Below, in pieces: positions 45,272 through 52,845 of a stretch of 64,000 nucleotides of DNA; positions within the stretch are counted from its first letter, which is position 1, and every line of letters begins with the position of its first letter. A model generated the notes under the pieces. The model was not told the DNA's origin, made no database searches, and worked only from the letters and a program-made list of their open reading frames with translations. A program made the position numbers and the translations under genes. The stretch spans positions 1,612,001 to 1,676,000 of the forward strand of contig NZ_CP037954.1 of NCBI RefSeq assembly GCF_004359195.1, read 5' to 3'. This stretch comes from Chryseobacterium salivictor (GTDB lineage: Bacteria > Bacteroidota > Bacteroidia > Flavobacteriales > Weeksellaceae).

Positions 45272-46030
45272 TTATGGGGTACCGGAAACGTTGACAATCT
45301 GCAGGGCATTATACGCCCCGTTTTTCAGCTCGTAAAAAGTACCGTTGACTTCCTGATAGAAATTGATTCCGAACACCAGAAATAGCGGGTTGACTGAATT
45401 TTCCGGCAGGTTGTTGTTCAGCTGGACCGCCGTGGTCAGTACCGTATCAATGGGTAGCATGGGTGTTGCATTCTTTTCGGAAGCAAATGTTCCGTTTTCG
45501 AAATTGATGTCCATTGCGGCAGCCACGAGTTTGTAATGGGTGCTCCCTGCGGGTGCTCCGAGGCTTTCCGTGGGGATGAACGGTTCAATTTCAACCACCG
45601 CATCGCCGGTAACCCGGTCTAAAGTGGCGGTAAACGGTGCGGAGATTGAATGCTCCAATTTGCCGTGGATATTGAATTCGAATCCCAGCAGCAATTCCGC
45701 CTCTCCATCGATGACATTCCGCAAACCGCGCGGATTGACCGCATCCAGCTGGATGACTTTGATCATCTCTTTGGTCAATCTACTGACCATTCTCCGGTCT
45801 GCCGAAGTTCTGAGCAGACTCTGAATAGAGGCCCGCAGTACTTTACCTGCTTTACCTGCTCTTCCGAATTCTGCCATATTTTCCCGGGTTCTCTGGAATC
45901 TGGGATCGTTCTGCATCCGTTCTGCGGTGATTCCGCCTTTTTCTCTGGCCATGTAGCCGTCTTTGGTACGGTAGAAGGTGATGTCCCCCATGGTACCTTT
46001 CAATTTAATAATACCTTTTTGTCTTGCCAT
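45272..46030 (-). CDS. DUF6266-like protein of unknown function, first gene of the operon
   Basis: A 252-residue protein starting MARQKGIIKLKGTMGDITFYRTKDGYMAREKGG, followed by RTRENMAEFGRAGKAGKVLR and MVSRLTKEMIKVIQLD. Related sequences are common in Flavobacteriia as hypothetical proteins. The second half is beta-rich, ending with HYKLVAAAMDINFENG and PLFLVFGINFYQEVNG. There is no signal peptide. It heads a four-gene operon with DUF5675 and two membrane proteins, which suggests a structural or secreted product whose release needs lysis; this is inference. Confidence 0.75.
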   Translation of the reverse strand: MARQKGIIKLKGTMGDITFYRTKDGYMAREKGGITAERMQNDPRFQRTRENMAEFGRAGKAGKVLRASIQSLLRTSADRRMVSRLTKEMIKVIQLDAVNPRGLRNVIDGEAELLLGFEFNIHGKLEHSISAPFTATLDRVTGDAVVEIEPFIPTESLGAPAGSTHYKLVAAAMDINFENGTFASEKNATPMLPIDTVLTTAVQLNNNLPENSVNPLFLVFGINFYQEVNGTFYELKNGAYNALQIVNVSGTP

Positions 46031-46501
46031 TTTGTTTGTTTTTAAAAATTAATAATCAGATGTTGAGGTACATCCGTTAAAACCTGTTGTGATCACGGGG
46101 CAAAATTTGGTATAAAATTCATGCAAAGCAAGTGTTCATGCCGGTTGCGCCGTTTTTAGCCGATAACGCCGTTTATTTCCGGAATGGGGTGGATTATGCC
46201 GGATTTGCCGAAAAGTGCTGTTTGTTCCGGTTTCTACGTGGGCGTTGTCATGAACTACTCATGAACTATCCATGAAGTATCCATGAAGCATCCATGAAGC
46301 ATCTATGAAGCATCTATGGGGCAGCTTCGAAAAATAGGTGGAGAGGGTGTGGAATGGTGGGGTTGTGGGGTTGTGAACTAGTGAACTAGTGAACATGTGA
46401 ACGTGTGAACTGGTGGTTGCGCCACTGAGCTTTGCGTTGATTTTGGTTTTTTGGCAAATAGGGTCAGTTGCTTGCCACTTGAACAGTGGGGGTTTATTTT
46501 T
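46031..46501. other. Gene-free spacer upstream of the operon
   Basis: It holds the A-rich leader of the operon, a GC-rich segment with palindromic CCGG-rich words (46140-46230), and an 11-bp minisatellite ATCCATGAAGC (six units, 46250-46320). A GTGAAC array (46375-46405) follows. No gene is seen. Confidence 0.6.
46250..46320. repeat. 11-bp minisatellite ATCCATGAAGC
   Basis: About six units with small changes (ATCCATGAAGT, ATCCATGAAGC, ATCTATGAAGC). It is unrelated to the 7- and 8-bp arrays elsewhere. Confidence 0.8.
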
Positions 46502-46731
46502 TACTTTTTGTCTTGACACAAAAAGTAACAAAAAAGTCAAGACTGGATCTTTTTGCTAAAAAATGAAGGTTTCTTCTTAGAAAATCCCCAAACTCGGGCG
46601 GAAACGAGATTTGTTATCGATTAAAAGTTTTTGCCGCCCTCGAACAGTGGGGATTTTTAGGCGGTATGCTCGTTTGAAAACTGGATGGGAAGAAATCTTC
46701 ATTTTTTTTAACGCAAAAATTTCCTAAGTCG
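46502..46731. repeat. Family A palindromic element, copy 10 (TACTTTTTGT type)
   Basis: Loop GTCTTGAC pairs with GTCAAGAC. The left outer arm has GAAGGTTTC where others have GAAGATTTC, which would still pair as G-U in RNA. Confidence 0.85.
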
Positions 46732-46838
46732 TTTTTAAATCCAAGTTTTGTTGAAAAATCAAATTAAGTCCCTTTTTTATGCTGAGCGAAGCCGAAGTAA
46801 GGGTTGGGGGCAAATGAGTTTGATTTTTCTTTATTCTT

Positions 46839-47119
46839 TACTTTTTGTCTTGACACAAAAAGTAACAAAAAAGTCAAGACTGGATCTTTTTGCTAAAAAA
46901 TGAAGGTTTCTTCTTAGAAAATCCCCAAACTCTGGCGGAAACGAGATTTGTTATCGATTAAAAGTTTTTGCCGCCCTCGAACAGTGGGGATTTTTAGGCG
47001 GTATGTTCGTTTGGAGACTGGATGGGAAGAAATCTTCATTTGCCTCCTCTTTTTTTATTTTTTAATGGAATCGGCGAACCTCTTCGAGGTTTTTCTTAAC
47101 GCAAAAATCTCCTAAGTCG
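46839..47119. repeat. Family A palindromic element, copy 11 (TACTTTTTGT type)
   Basis: Same hairpin type and G-U change as copy 10, with the optional TTGCCTCC... segment near the end. Confidence 0.85.
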
Positions 47120-47223
47120 CTCTCAAACTAAAAACAGTTTTTCAATAAAAGGCTGCGTCATTGCGGGCGTAGGGAAACAACCTGCTGATGATGGTTTCCG
47201 TAGCAAGAGCATCTTTTTTTTAA

Positions 47224-47450
47224 GTTCTTTTGTCTTGAAACAAAAGAACCAAAAGTTCAAGACTGGATCTTTTTGCTAAAAAATGAAGATTTCTTCTTAG
47301 AAAATCCCCAAACTCGGGCGGAAACGAGATTTGTTATCGATTAAAGTTATTGCCGCCCTCGAACAATGGGGATTTTTAGGTGGTATGCTCGTTTAAATAC
47401 TGGATGGGAAGAAATCTTCATTTTTTTTAACGCAAAAATCTCCTAAGTCG
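47224..47450. repeat. Family A palindromic element, copy 12 (GTTCTTTTGT type)
   Basis: Hairpin and partner of the first type (GTCTTGAA with TTCAAGAC); central stem GGGCGG/CCGCCC. A family B element follows at ~47470-47540. Confidence 0.85.
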
Positions 47451-47559
47451 TTTTTAAATCCAAGTTTTGTTGAAAAATCAAATTCACTCCCTTTAGGGTT
47501 GGGGCAAATGAATTTGATTTTTTTTAACGCAAAAATCTCCTAAATTGGGGTTTAGTGCC

Positions 47560-48146
47560 AGCTGGGGAAGTCGGAGGCTTCGGAGAGCGGAATAGCACGT
47601 ATTCAAAACCTTTTGATCGGGGTATACAACCGATGCCTGAGGCTCCCGAAGGCGGAGGATCCGTAAAGTCCTATTATAACTTTGCATTTTTTACTGAGCG
47701 AATGGTGGCTTCGAGAGCCTCAGCCACCGCGGGGAGAGCCTCAGCCACCGGGCTTCGAGAGCCTCAGCCACCGAGGAGCTCACCGTATTCAAAACCTTTT
47801 GATCGCGGTATGCAACCGATGCCTGAGGCTCCCGAAGGCGGAGAATCCGCAAAGCCCTATTATAACTTTGCATTTTTTACTGAGCGATTGGTGGCTTCGA
47901 GAGCCTCAGCCACCGCGGGGAGCGCACCGTATTCAAAACCTTTTGATCGGGGTATACAACCGATGCCTGAGGCTCCCGAAGGCGGAGGATCCGTAAAGTC
48001 CTATTATAAATTTGCATTTTTTACTGAGCGATTGGTGGCTTCGAGAGCCTCAGCCACCGGGGAGCGCACCGTATTCAAAACCTTTTGATCGAGGTACGCA
48101 ACCGATGCCTGAGGCTCCCGAAGGCGGAGGATCCGTAAAGCCAGTG
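47560..48146. repeat. Tandem array, 141-bp unit, with -7-like boxes
   Basis: The phrase CGTATTCAAAACCTTTTGAT occurs at 47598, 47787, 47928 and 48069 (spacing 189, 141, 141). Each full unit has CTGAGGCTC and GAGCCTCAG as inverted arms and a TAnnTTTG box (47677-47684, 47863-47870, 48007-48014). Since 141 is a multiple of 3, a 177-codon open frame runs through it, but it has no start signal or protein-like composition. Confidence 0.8.
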
Positions 48147-48151
48147 GTGAT

Positions 48152-48355
48152 TCAGTTGATGATGAGGTGTTGGATGGATTCGTGAGGGATTCCCATGTAG
48201 GTGCAGAATTCTGCCACTGTGAGGACCTGGTGTGGTTCTTTGTTGAGTGATTTTTTGATGGTGTGTATGAGGTCGCGGCTGTATCTTTCGCTTTTTCCGG
48301 TGATGCACTGCACGTCTTTGGTGTAAATGCAGAGGCGCGGGATTCTGGGTTTCAT
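48152..48355 (-). CDS. Small conserved protein, possible DNA-binding
   Basis: A 67-residue product from the MKPRIPRLCIYTKDVQCITG start; the in-frame ATG 12 codons upstream adds an unlikely extension. The sequence GKSERYSRDLIHTIKKSLNK followed by VLTVAEFCTYMGIPHESIQ has the spacing of two helix-turn-helix-like units. Similar small proteins appear as hypothetical proteins in Flavobacteriia. The function is unknown. It lies beside the 141-bp array, whose last unit is cut off at the gene's 3' side. Confidence 0.65.
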   Translation of the reverse strand: MKPRIPRLCIYTKDVQCITGKSERYSRDLIHTIKKSLNKEPHQVLTVAEFCTYMGIPHESIQHLIIN

Positions 48356-48467
48356 GGCTGGTGGTTTTGTTTGATTCACAAAGTTTATCAAACAGAATGG
48401 AACCTATTCCGTAGAAATACGATAGTATGGATTTTTAGTTATTAACATTCAGCAAATGGCGGGAAAA

Positions 48468-48659
48468 ACCACCCCGTCAGTCGGGCAAGCCCACCTGCTC
48501 CAAAGGAGGGGAATAAACCCGTCTCTTTTACAGGGTACTTTAATAAAACAAAAGGCAGCATGGGTCTCATCATACCAATAAACCCCTTAAAAAAAGAGAC
48601 GCTTATTCCCCTCCCCTGGAGGGGCGGCGCTTCACCGCAGGTGAAACGCCGGGGTGGTC
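48468..48659. repeat. Inverted pair of GC-rich REP elements
   Basis: REP copies at 48468-48520 and 48605-48659 face each other. Between them CGTCTCTTTT (about 48508) and AAAAGAGACG (about 48593) are a perfect 10-bp inverted repeat. The whole 190-bp segment can fold on itself from ACCACCCCG to CGGGGTGGT. It fills the gap between the small protein and the RteC-domain gene. Confidence 0.75.
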
Positions 48660-48744
48660 TCTCCCGCGCATACCTCTTTTTCCCTTCACACCCTGCCGAC
48701 GTCACCCCGCATGATCTTCTTACAGGGCAATACCATCATCTTTT

Positions 48745-49575
48745 TCAAGATAGGCAGTAAGGTTTTCGCTGAGCTGCTTTAAGAATGGGGTTGGACTTTC
48801 TGTTTCTGATTTCTGCAATGGTGTTGTGGTAATTTCCCAGATCTACGCTGAGTGCTTCTTCAAACCATTTCACGGTTTCGGAGAGCGAAGTGTTGCCGCC
48901 GTTGAAACAGTGGGTGTGATGGAGGGCAAATACCAGTTCGGTGAGGGCAACTTTGGGAGCGGTCCATTGCAAACCGCTGGTTGCATAAGAGGGTTCGCCG
49001 GGTGGCGTTTCTTTAAGCTGCTGCAACTGCTTTTTCAGAAAAAGTTCGTATTGGTCATGCGCCAGAATGGTGGCGATAAGATGGTCATGGGAAGTGGAAA
49101 AACGTTCATCATAATTGTGAAAATCGGGTGCCAGTTTAACATCGAGGTCGTATTTGAAACGCATGAAATATTTAAGATCGAGATAGGTGGCTTTGCGGCG
49201 GTAATAGCTGATGAATTCCGTGTTTTCGAGAAAAAAATAGTGTATTTTTTCAAATTCCTGTTCATACAGTTTCTTTTTGTATTTAATGCCCGAACCGGGT
49301 GTGGCAGAGAGCAGGGCAACCACCTTGCTGAAATAGATGTATTTTGCAATGAATAGGGGTTTTAATTTTTTAAAGAAAGTGATTTCGTTTTCCCAGCAGT
49401 CGAAATCGTGCTTGATGACCCATGATTTGATGGTGCGGATGGCTTCATCGGTTTCCATTAATGCATACTGTATGAATTCCAGCTGGTTGGTTTTTTCAGT
49501 TTTCAGGTTCTTAATTTGAGTTTCCAGACCGGTGAACAACTCTTTCGTTTTTTCAATCAATAATTTTGACTCCAT
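48745..49575 (-). CDS. RteC-domain protein (probable 3' frameshift)
   Basis: A 276-residue frame. RteC was described as a regulator of excision of tetracycline-inducible Bacteroides conjugative transposons; RteC-domain proteins are also common as lone genes in Flavobacteriia. Features seen: YRRKATYLDLKYFMRFKYDL, KVALTELVFALHHTHCFNGG, WFEEALSVDLGNYHNTIAEIRNRK. After RNRKS the frame ends oddly (PILKAAQRKPYCLS). Shifting one base at TCCAACCCC gives TPFLKQLSENLTAYLEKDDG, a far better family-like end, with a stop at 48720-48722. No transposon genes are nearby. Confidence 0.8.
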   Translation of the reverse strand: MESKLLIEKTKELFTGLETQIKNLKTEKTNQLEFIQYALMETDEAIRTIKSWVIKHDFDCWENEITFFKKLKPLFIAKYIYFSKVVALLSATPGSGIKYKKKLYEQEFEKIHYFFLENTEFISYYRRKATYLDLKYFMRFKYDLDVKLAPDFHNYDERFSTSHDHLIATILAHDQYELFLKKQLQQLKETPPGEPSYATSGLQWTAPKVALTELVFALHHTHCFNGGNTSLSETVKWFEEALSVDLGNYHNTIAEIRNRKSNPILKAAQRKPYCLS

Positions 49576-49607
49576 AGGATTAATTGCTTCAAACAGTGCA
49601 GCTTAAA

Positions 49608-51305
49608 TTAGTTAAGGTTCAGTTCTTTATTTCTTTGGCGGATAAAATCGCCCGGCGTAATTCCGTTGATTTCATGAAATAGCCGCGAAAGCTGCTGACG
49701 TGATCTCAGTCCACATGCCTGAGCAAGTGCTTCATTGTCCATACGGAGGTAGAGGGTGTCTGTATCGGAATTCATTAAGGTAGTGATGTACTGAATACGC
49801 AGATGTGCCAGATAGGTTCTGAAATTCATTTTTTTGTACTCATTGATCACGTAGGAGAGGTGATTTTTGGTAATTCCCAGCTGCGGTCCCAGCGTTGCCA
49901 TGGTAACGTCTGGATCGAGAAATCCGTGCCGGTCTTCAAATGACTGAAGCTTCTGCAGCACTTCCCCCACGATCTCCATGCTGTATTCCATCTTGCGTGG
50001 CAAATCACTTATTGGGGATGCTGTTTCGACGTCTTGCTGTACAGATTGAAGTCTTAACTGAAGTTTTTGGTAGGCGGCTGTATTTCTTTTCTCCCGTATA
50101 TATGCTCTGATCAGGAACGACAAAAGTGCGGCACTGACGATTAAAGAAAAAATAACGATTCCATCTCCGACGGCCTTCGCCTTCAAAAGTTTTTCCTTTT
50201 CAGCATGTAAGGCTTTGACATCATACTCGCGGAAGATCCGAGAAGACAGATAAGGTAACTCTGCCTGCAGAATGCTGTCGGATTTCAGCAACTGCCCAAT
50301 ATAATAGGTGGCTTCTTCGGGCTTTTCGGCAGGGTCTGTTTTTTTAAACAGCAGTTCATAAGTTGAATGTACCTCGGGTACTGCTAATTTATTTTTTCTA
50401 AAAAGGGAATCGACCTTTTGGAGGTAGGCGGTGCCCGTGTGGCTGTCATTCATTTTAAAAAAGGAATTGCCGATGTAGTACCAGGCAACCGCCAACATTC
50501 CTTCATCTTTTTTTTCGCTCATCAGTTGGGTAGCTGCCATCAGGGTGTCGATTGCCTCGCGGTACCGGTGGTTCCGGAAGCTGGCAATGCCTTTTTCTTT
50601 TAGAAAATACCCTTTTTCCTGTGCAAACTGTGGATTTGTCAGATAGGGTTCAGCGGATTTGAGCAGGCTGTCCACTTTATTGTATTTTCCTAAATGGCGG
50701 TAACTGATGGTCATCTGATGGGTGCTGTTCAGATAACCTCTGGTATTGTTGTAGCGTACGGCTGAATGTTTTGCAGATTTGAGTTGGTGTGCGAAAAAGT
50801 TACTGCATTCCTTGAAAAAAGGAATCGCCTGCTGGTAGTAGCCGAGATAATTCCTTACGACTCCAATATGGTATTTTACTTTATGAATTAAATAGCTGTC
50901 GCCGGCTTCTTCTGCATATTCAGCGGCGAACAGATATTCATGCAGTGCCTTGTCGTACATTCTGTAGTTAAAATAATAAACGATGCCTCTTCCAAGGTAA
51001 GCTTTGCTGATTAATGCCGGATCTTTCGTGCGGGTTGCAGCTGCTATTGCACTATCAGCATATTTTAATTTGGCAGCATTCTGTGGGGAATAATAAACAG
51101 CATCTTCGTATGCATACATTAAATGTTTGAAATTTTGGTTTTTTTTACCCAAGGCGATGTTTTTACGGACTGAAGGCAGTGCCCGTGCGTCATTTTCAGT
51201 GAGATTCTCGTAGGTTTCCTGAATGAGGGTATATTGGATTACACTATTCTGCGCAGTGCATACTGAGCCTATAAGGATCCATAAAAGAAGAATGTTTCTA
51301 CCCAT
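49608..51305 (-). CDS. TPR-repeat membrane protein with AraC-type HTH domain
   Basis: A 565-residue regulator. A signal peptide (1-18) is followed by a periplasmic TPR array (~60-320; e.g. DKALHEYLFAAEYAEEAGD, YQQAIPFFKECSNFF, YREAIDTLMAATQLM). One membrane helix (~375-396, GIVIFSLIVSAALLSFLI) and a coiled linker lead to a C-terminal AraC DNA-binding domain (~465-562, LGITKNHLSYVINEYKKMNFRTYL; ALAQACGLRSRQQLSRLFHEINGITPGDF). Such proteins are frequent in Chryseobacterium-like genomes and may sense an envelope ligand. It is divergent from the small lipoprotein gene and may control it or the SusC/D operon. Confidence 0.88.
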   Translation of the reverse strand: MGRNILLLWILIGSVCTAQNSVIQYTLIQETYENLTENDARALPSVRKNIALGKKNQNFKHLMYAYEDAVYYSPQNAAKLKYADSAIAAATRTKDPALISKAYLGRGIVYYFNYRMYDKALHEYLFAAEYAEEAGDSYLIHKVKYHIGVVRNYLGYYQQAIPFFKECSNFFAHQLKSAKHSAVRYNNTRGYLNSTHQMTISYRHLGKYNKVDSLLKSAEPYLTNPQFAQEKGYFLKEKGIASFRNHRYREAIDTLMAATQLMSEKKDEGMLAVAWYYIGNSFFKMNDSHTGTAYLQKVDSLFRKNKLAVPEVHSTYELLFKKTDPAEKPEEATYYIGQLLKSDSILQAELPYLSSRIFREYDVKALHAEKEKLLKAKAVGDGIVIFSLIVSAALLSFLIRAYIREKRNTAAYQKLQLRLQSVQQDVETASPISDLPRKMEYSMEIVGEVLQKLQSFEDRHGFLDPDVTMATLGPQLGITKNHLSYVINEYKKMNFRTYLAHLRIQYITTLMNSDTDTLYLRMDNEALAQACGLRSRQQLSRLFHEINGITPGDFIRQRNKELNLN

Positions 51306-51506
51306 GTCCCCGCTTTTTAAGGTCCAACACCGTGGGCTTTCCGCGGTACTTCACTCATTCAGCATTTTCTGGCAATGAAAACAAATATATACCAAAGTAC
51401 TGAAATGAACAAAATGCATGACGGGAATGGAGTCGCAGGATATCTTTTGTGACACCTCAAACGTCTTCTGTTACACCAAACCTTTTTTTTAATCACTATG
51501 CGCAAG

Positions 51507-51514
51507 TAATTTTG
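51507..51514 (+). promoter_or_regulatory. Putative -7 box for the small lipoprotein gene
   Basis: TAATTTTG fits TAnnTTTG in the 267-bp divergent region between the AraC-type regulator and the lipoprotein gene. It gives a leader of about 50 bases. The -33 position is T-rich without a clear TTG. Confidence 0.45.
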
Positions 51515-51572
51515 GGACAGAATTCTATAACAAAAATAAACCGGCGCCGGGATCACTTTTAAATTTATTTAC

Positions 51573-51791
51573 ATGAAAAAGTCTATCTCAATTTTAAGTT
51601 TTGTTTTATTATTCAGCTCTCTTTCCTGTCGCAGCGTAACCGATGAATTAGGCCTCCCGGAAATTCAGCAGATGGAGACTGTCTCCTCAGCGTATTTTAA
51701 AAGGGATTCCATTTCCAGTTCCCAATCGGCAGGTGGCAAAGATGATGAGCCACCAAGAAAAGATCTTCAGCAATGGAGACAGCAACCCTGA
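51573..51791 (+). CDS. Small lipoprotein of unknown function
   Basis: A 72-residue protein with a signal peptide ending in the lipobox SSLSC (Cys19). A Ser/Asp-rich body follows and a short tail DDEPPRKDLQQWRQQP. The P-P-(K/R)-(D/N)...W tail resembles that of other small Chryseobacterium lipoproteins, as far as I recall. Two other frames stay open downstream (51733-52011 and 51773-51994), so a frameshifted longer product cannot be excluded. Confidence 0.5.
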   Translation: MKKSISILSFVLLFSSLSCRSVTDELGLPEIQQMETVSSAYFKRDSISSSQSAGGKDDEPPRKDLQQWRQQP

Positions 51792-52434
51792 TGATGGTTG
51801 GAAAGGAGCAATTACCGCTACAAGCAAAGAAGGAAGTGACAAGCCTAATGGCTTCAAGTGGGGAACGGTGTCCCTGCAGTGGGGAATGGGAGATTGTAGG
51901 TACCGTGACCACCACGGCTGTACTTGCAAAAGGGACAGTAATGCCGGAGTATTATGGGAAGAAGGTGGTCTGGATGCTGGTGAGATGTGGATAGAATGGA
52001 TTAATAAGTAAGATATCTTGTGGTAGCAATTTATCTTTAAAACACGCTTCCAAAAATTAATTTAACGGGCTAAGTGACGGCTTATTTTTCTGAAACCAAG
52101 TGCTTTGTAAAGGAAAAATAAAGTCTACAAGGAATTAAATAAAACCTGTTCAGCTGTAAATAATATGCTGCTCAGCGAATATCACTAATTGTTTAACTTT
52201 TAAAATCGGCCGGCCGAAAGCCGCCTGAACCGGGGAGGCTCCCTCTAAAAAGCCAAAGTGTATGATGTATTTATTAATCAATCAGGATCTGATTATAAAA
52301 TCAAGAATAAAGAGATGCTTTGGTATAACAAGCTTGCGTAGCTATAGGTACACTCAATTTAATATCATCTTTTTTTTCGGGAATGAAGCAGATCTCTAAA
52401 TTTTTTATGGTAATCTTTTTTATCAAAAGACATT
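51792..52434. other. 643-bp gap with possible gene remnants
   Basis: The first ~220 bases are open in two frames; the one ending at 52011 ends EMWIEWINK and looks mildly protein-like. Near 52250-52341 the phrase KVYDVFINQSGSDYKIKNKE followed by MLWYNKLA can be read before a stop, without a start codon, and looks like the end of a decayed gene. GGCCGGCC (52208) is a perfect 8-bp palindrome. Nothing firmer is visible. Confidence 0.4.
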
Positions 52435-52794
52435 ATGAAAACAATAAAGTTTTTTAAAGCAAATATCCTGCAGATTGCAGGATTGATTGCAATCGTTTTG
52501 ACCTTATCTTTCACGTTTGCCCCTGGCAAAACTGAAAATCGTGACAAGCCAGAAAAAGTTGAAACCGTCGACACTGTTTACCACTACATAAGCAGTGATA
52601 TGACTTCAGGAGCTTTTGCTGAACCGGCGAACTGGAGTACCACCGATGCAAATGGAGAATGTGGTGAGCCAGATCCTATCAGACCTTGTCAAATCACAGT
52701 TCCCGCGGGCAGCACTCTAAGCAGTGTTTTAAGCGGAAAAAACAACAATGCGGTGCTGGCAATATCTCAGGGATATAAATCCAATCCGGAATAG
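52435..52794 (+). CDS. Small secreted protein, DUF6520-like
   Basis: A 119-residue protein with a signal peptide or anchor (about residues 10-30, ILQIAGLIAIVLTLSFTFAP). The mature part reads VYHYISSDMTSGAFAEPANWS, then a Cys pair (NGECGEPDPIRPCQITVP) and LAISQGYKSNPE. The Cys...PC spacing recalls DUF6520-type small exported proteins found near SusC/D genes in this group; this is from memory. It converges on the susD-like gene with a shared terminator between them. Confidence 0.6.
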   Translation: MKTIKFFKANILQIAGLIAIVLTLSFTFAPGKTENRDKPEKVETVDTVYHYISSDMTSGAFAEPANWSTTDANGECGEPDPIRPCQITVPAGSTLSSVLSGKNNNAVLAISQGYKSNPE

Positions 52795-52809
52795 TTTGTC
52801 AAAACAGAG

Positions 52810-52845
52810 CTGTCTCAGCATTTTGCTGAGACAGTTTTGTTTTTA
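52810..52845. terminator. Bidirectional terminator between converging genes
   Basis: A perfect 11-bp stem CTGTCTCAGCA / TGCTGAGACAG with loop TTT is followed by TTTTGTTTTTA on the plus strand. On the minus strand the stem is followed by CTCTGTTTT. It lies between the small secreted protein and the end of the SusD gene. Confidence 0.85.

Noticed and set aside
47555..48088. A 177-codon repetitive protein (YSKPFDRGIQPMPEAPEGGG repeats)
   Set aside because: The 141-bp period is a multiple of 3, so an open frame can arise by chance. There is no start context or signal peptide, and the inverted repeats explain the sequence better.
48745..49575. RteC as evidence of an integrated conjugative transposon
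   Set aside because: No tra, mob, integrase or rteA/rteB genes are found around it; lone RteC-domain genes are common in this group.
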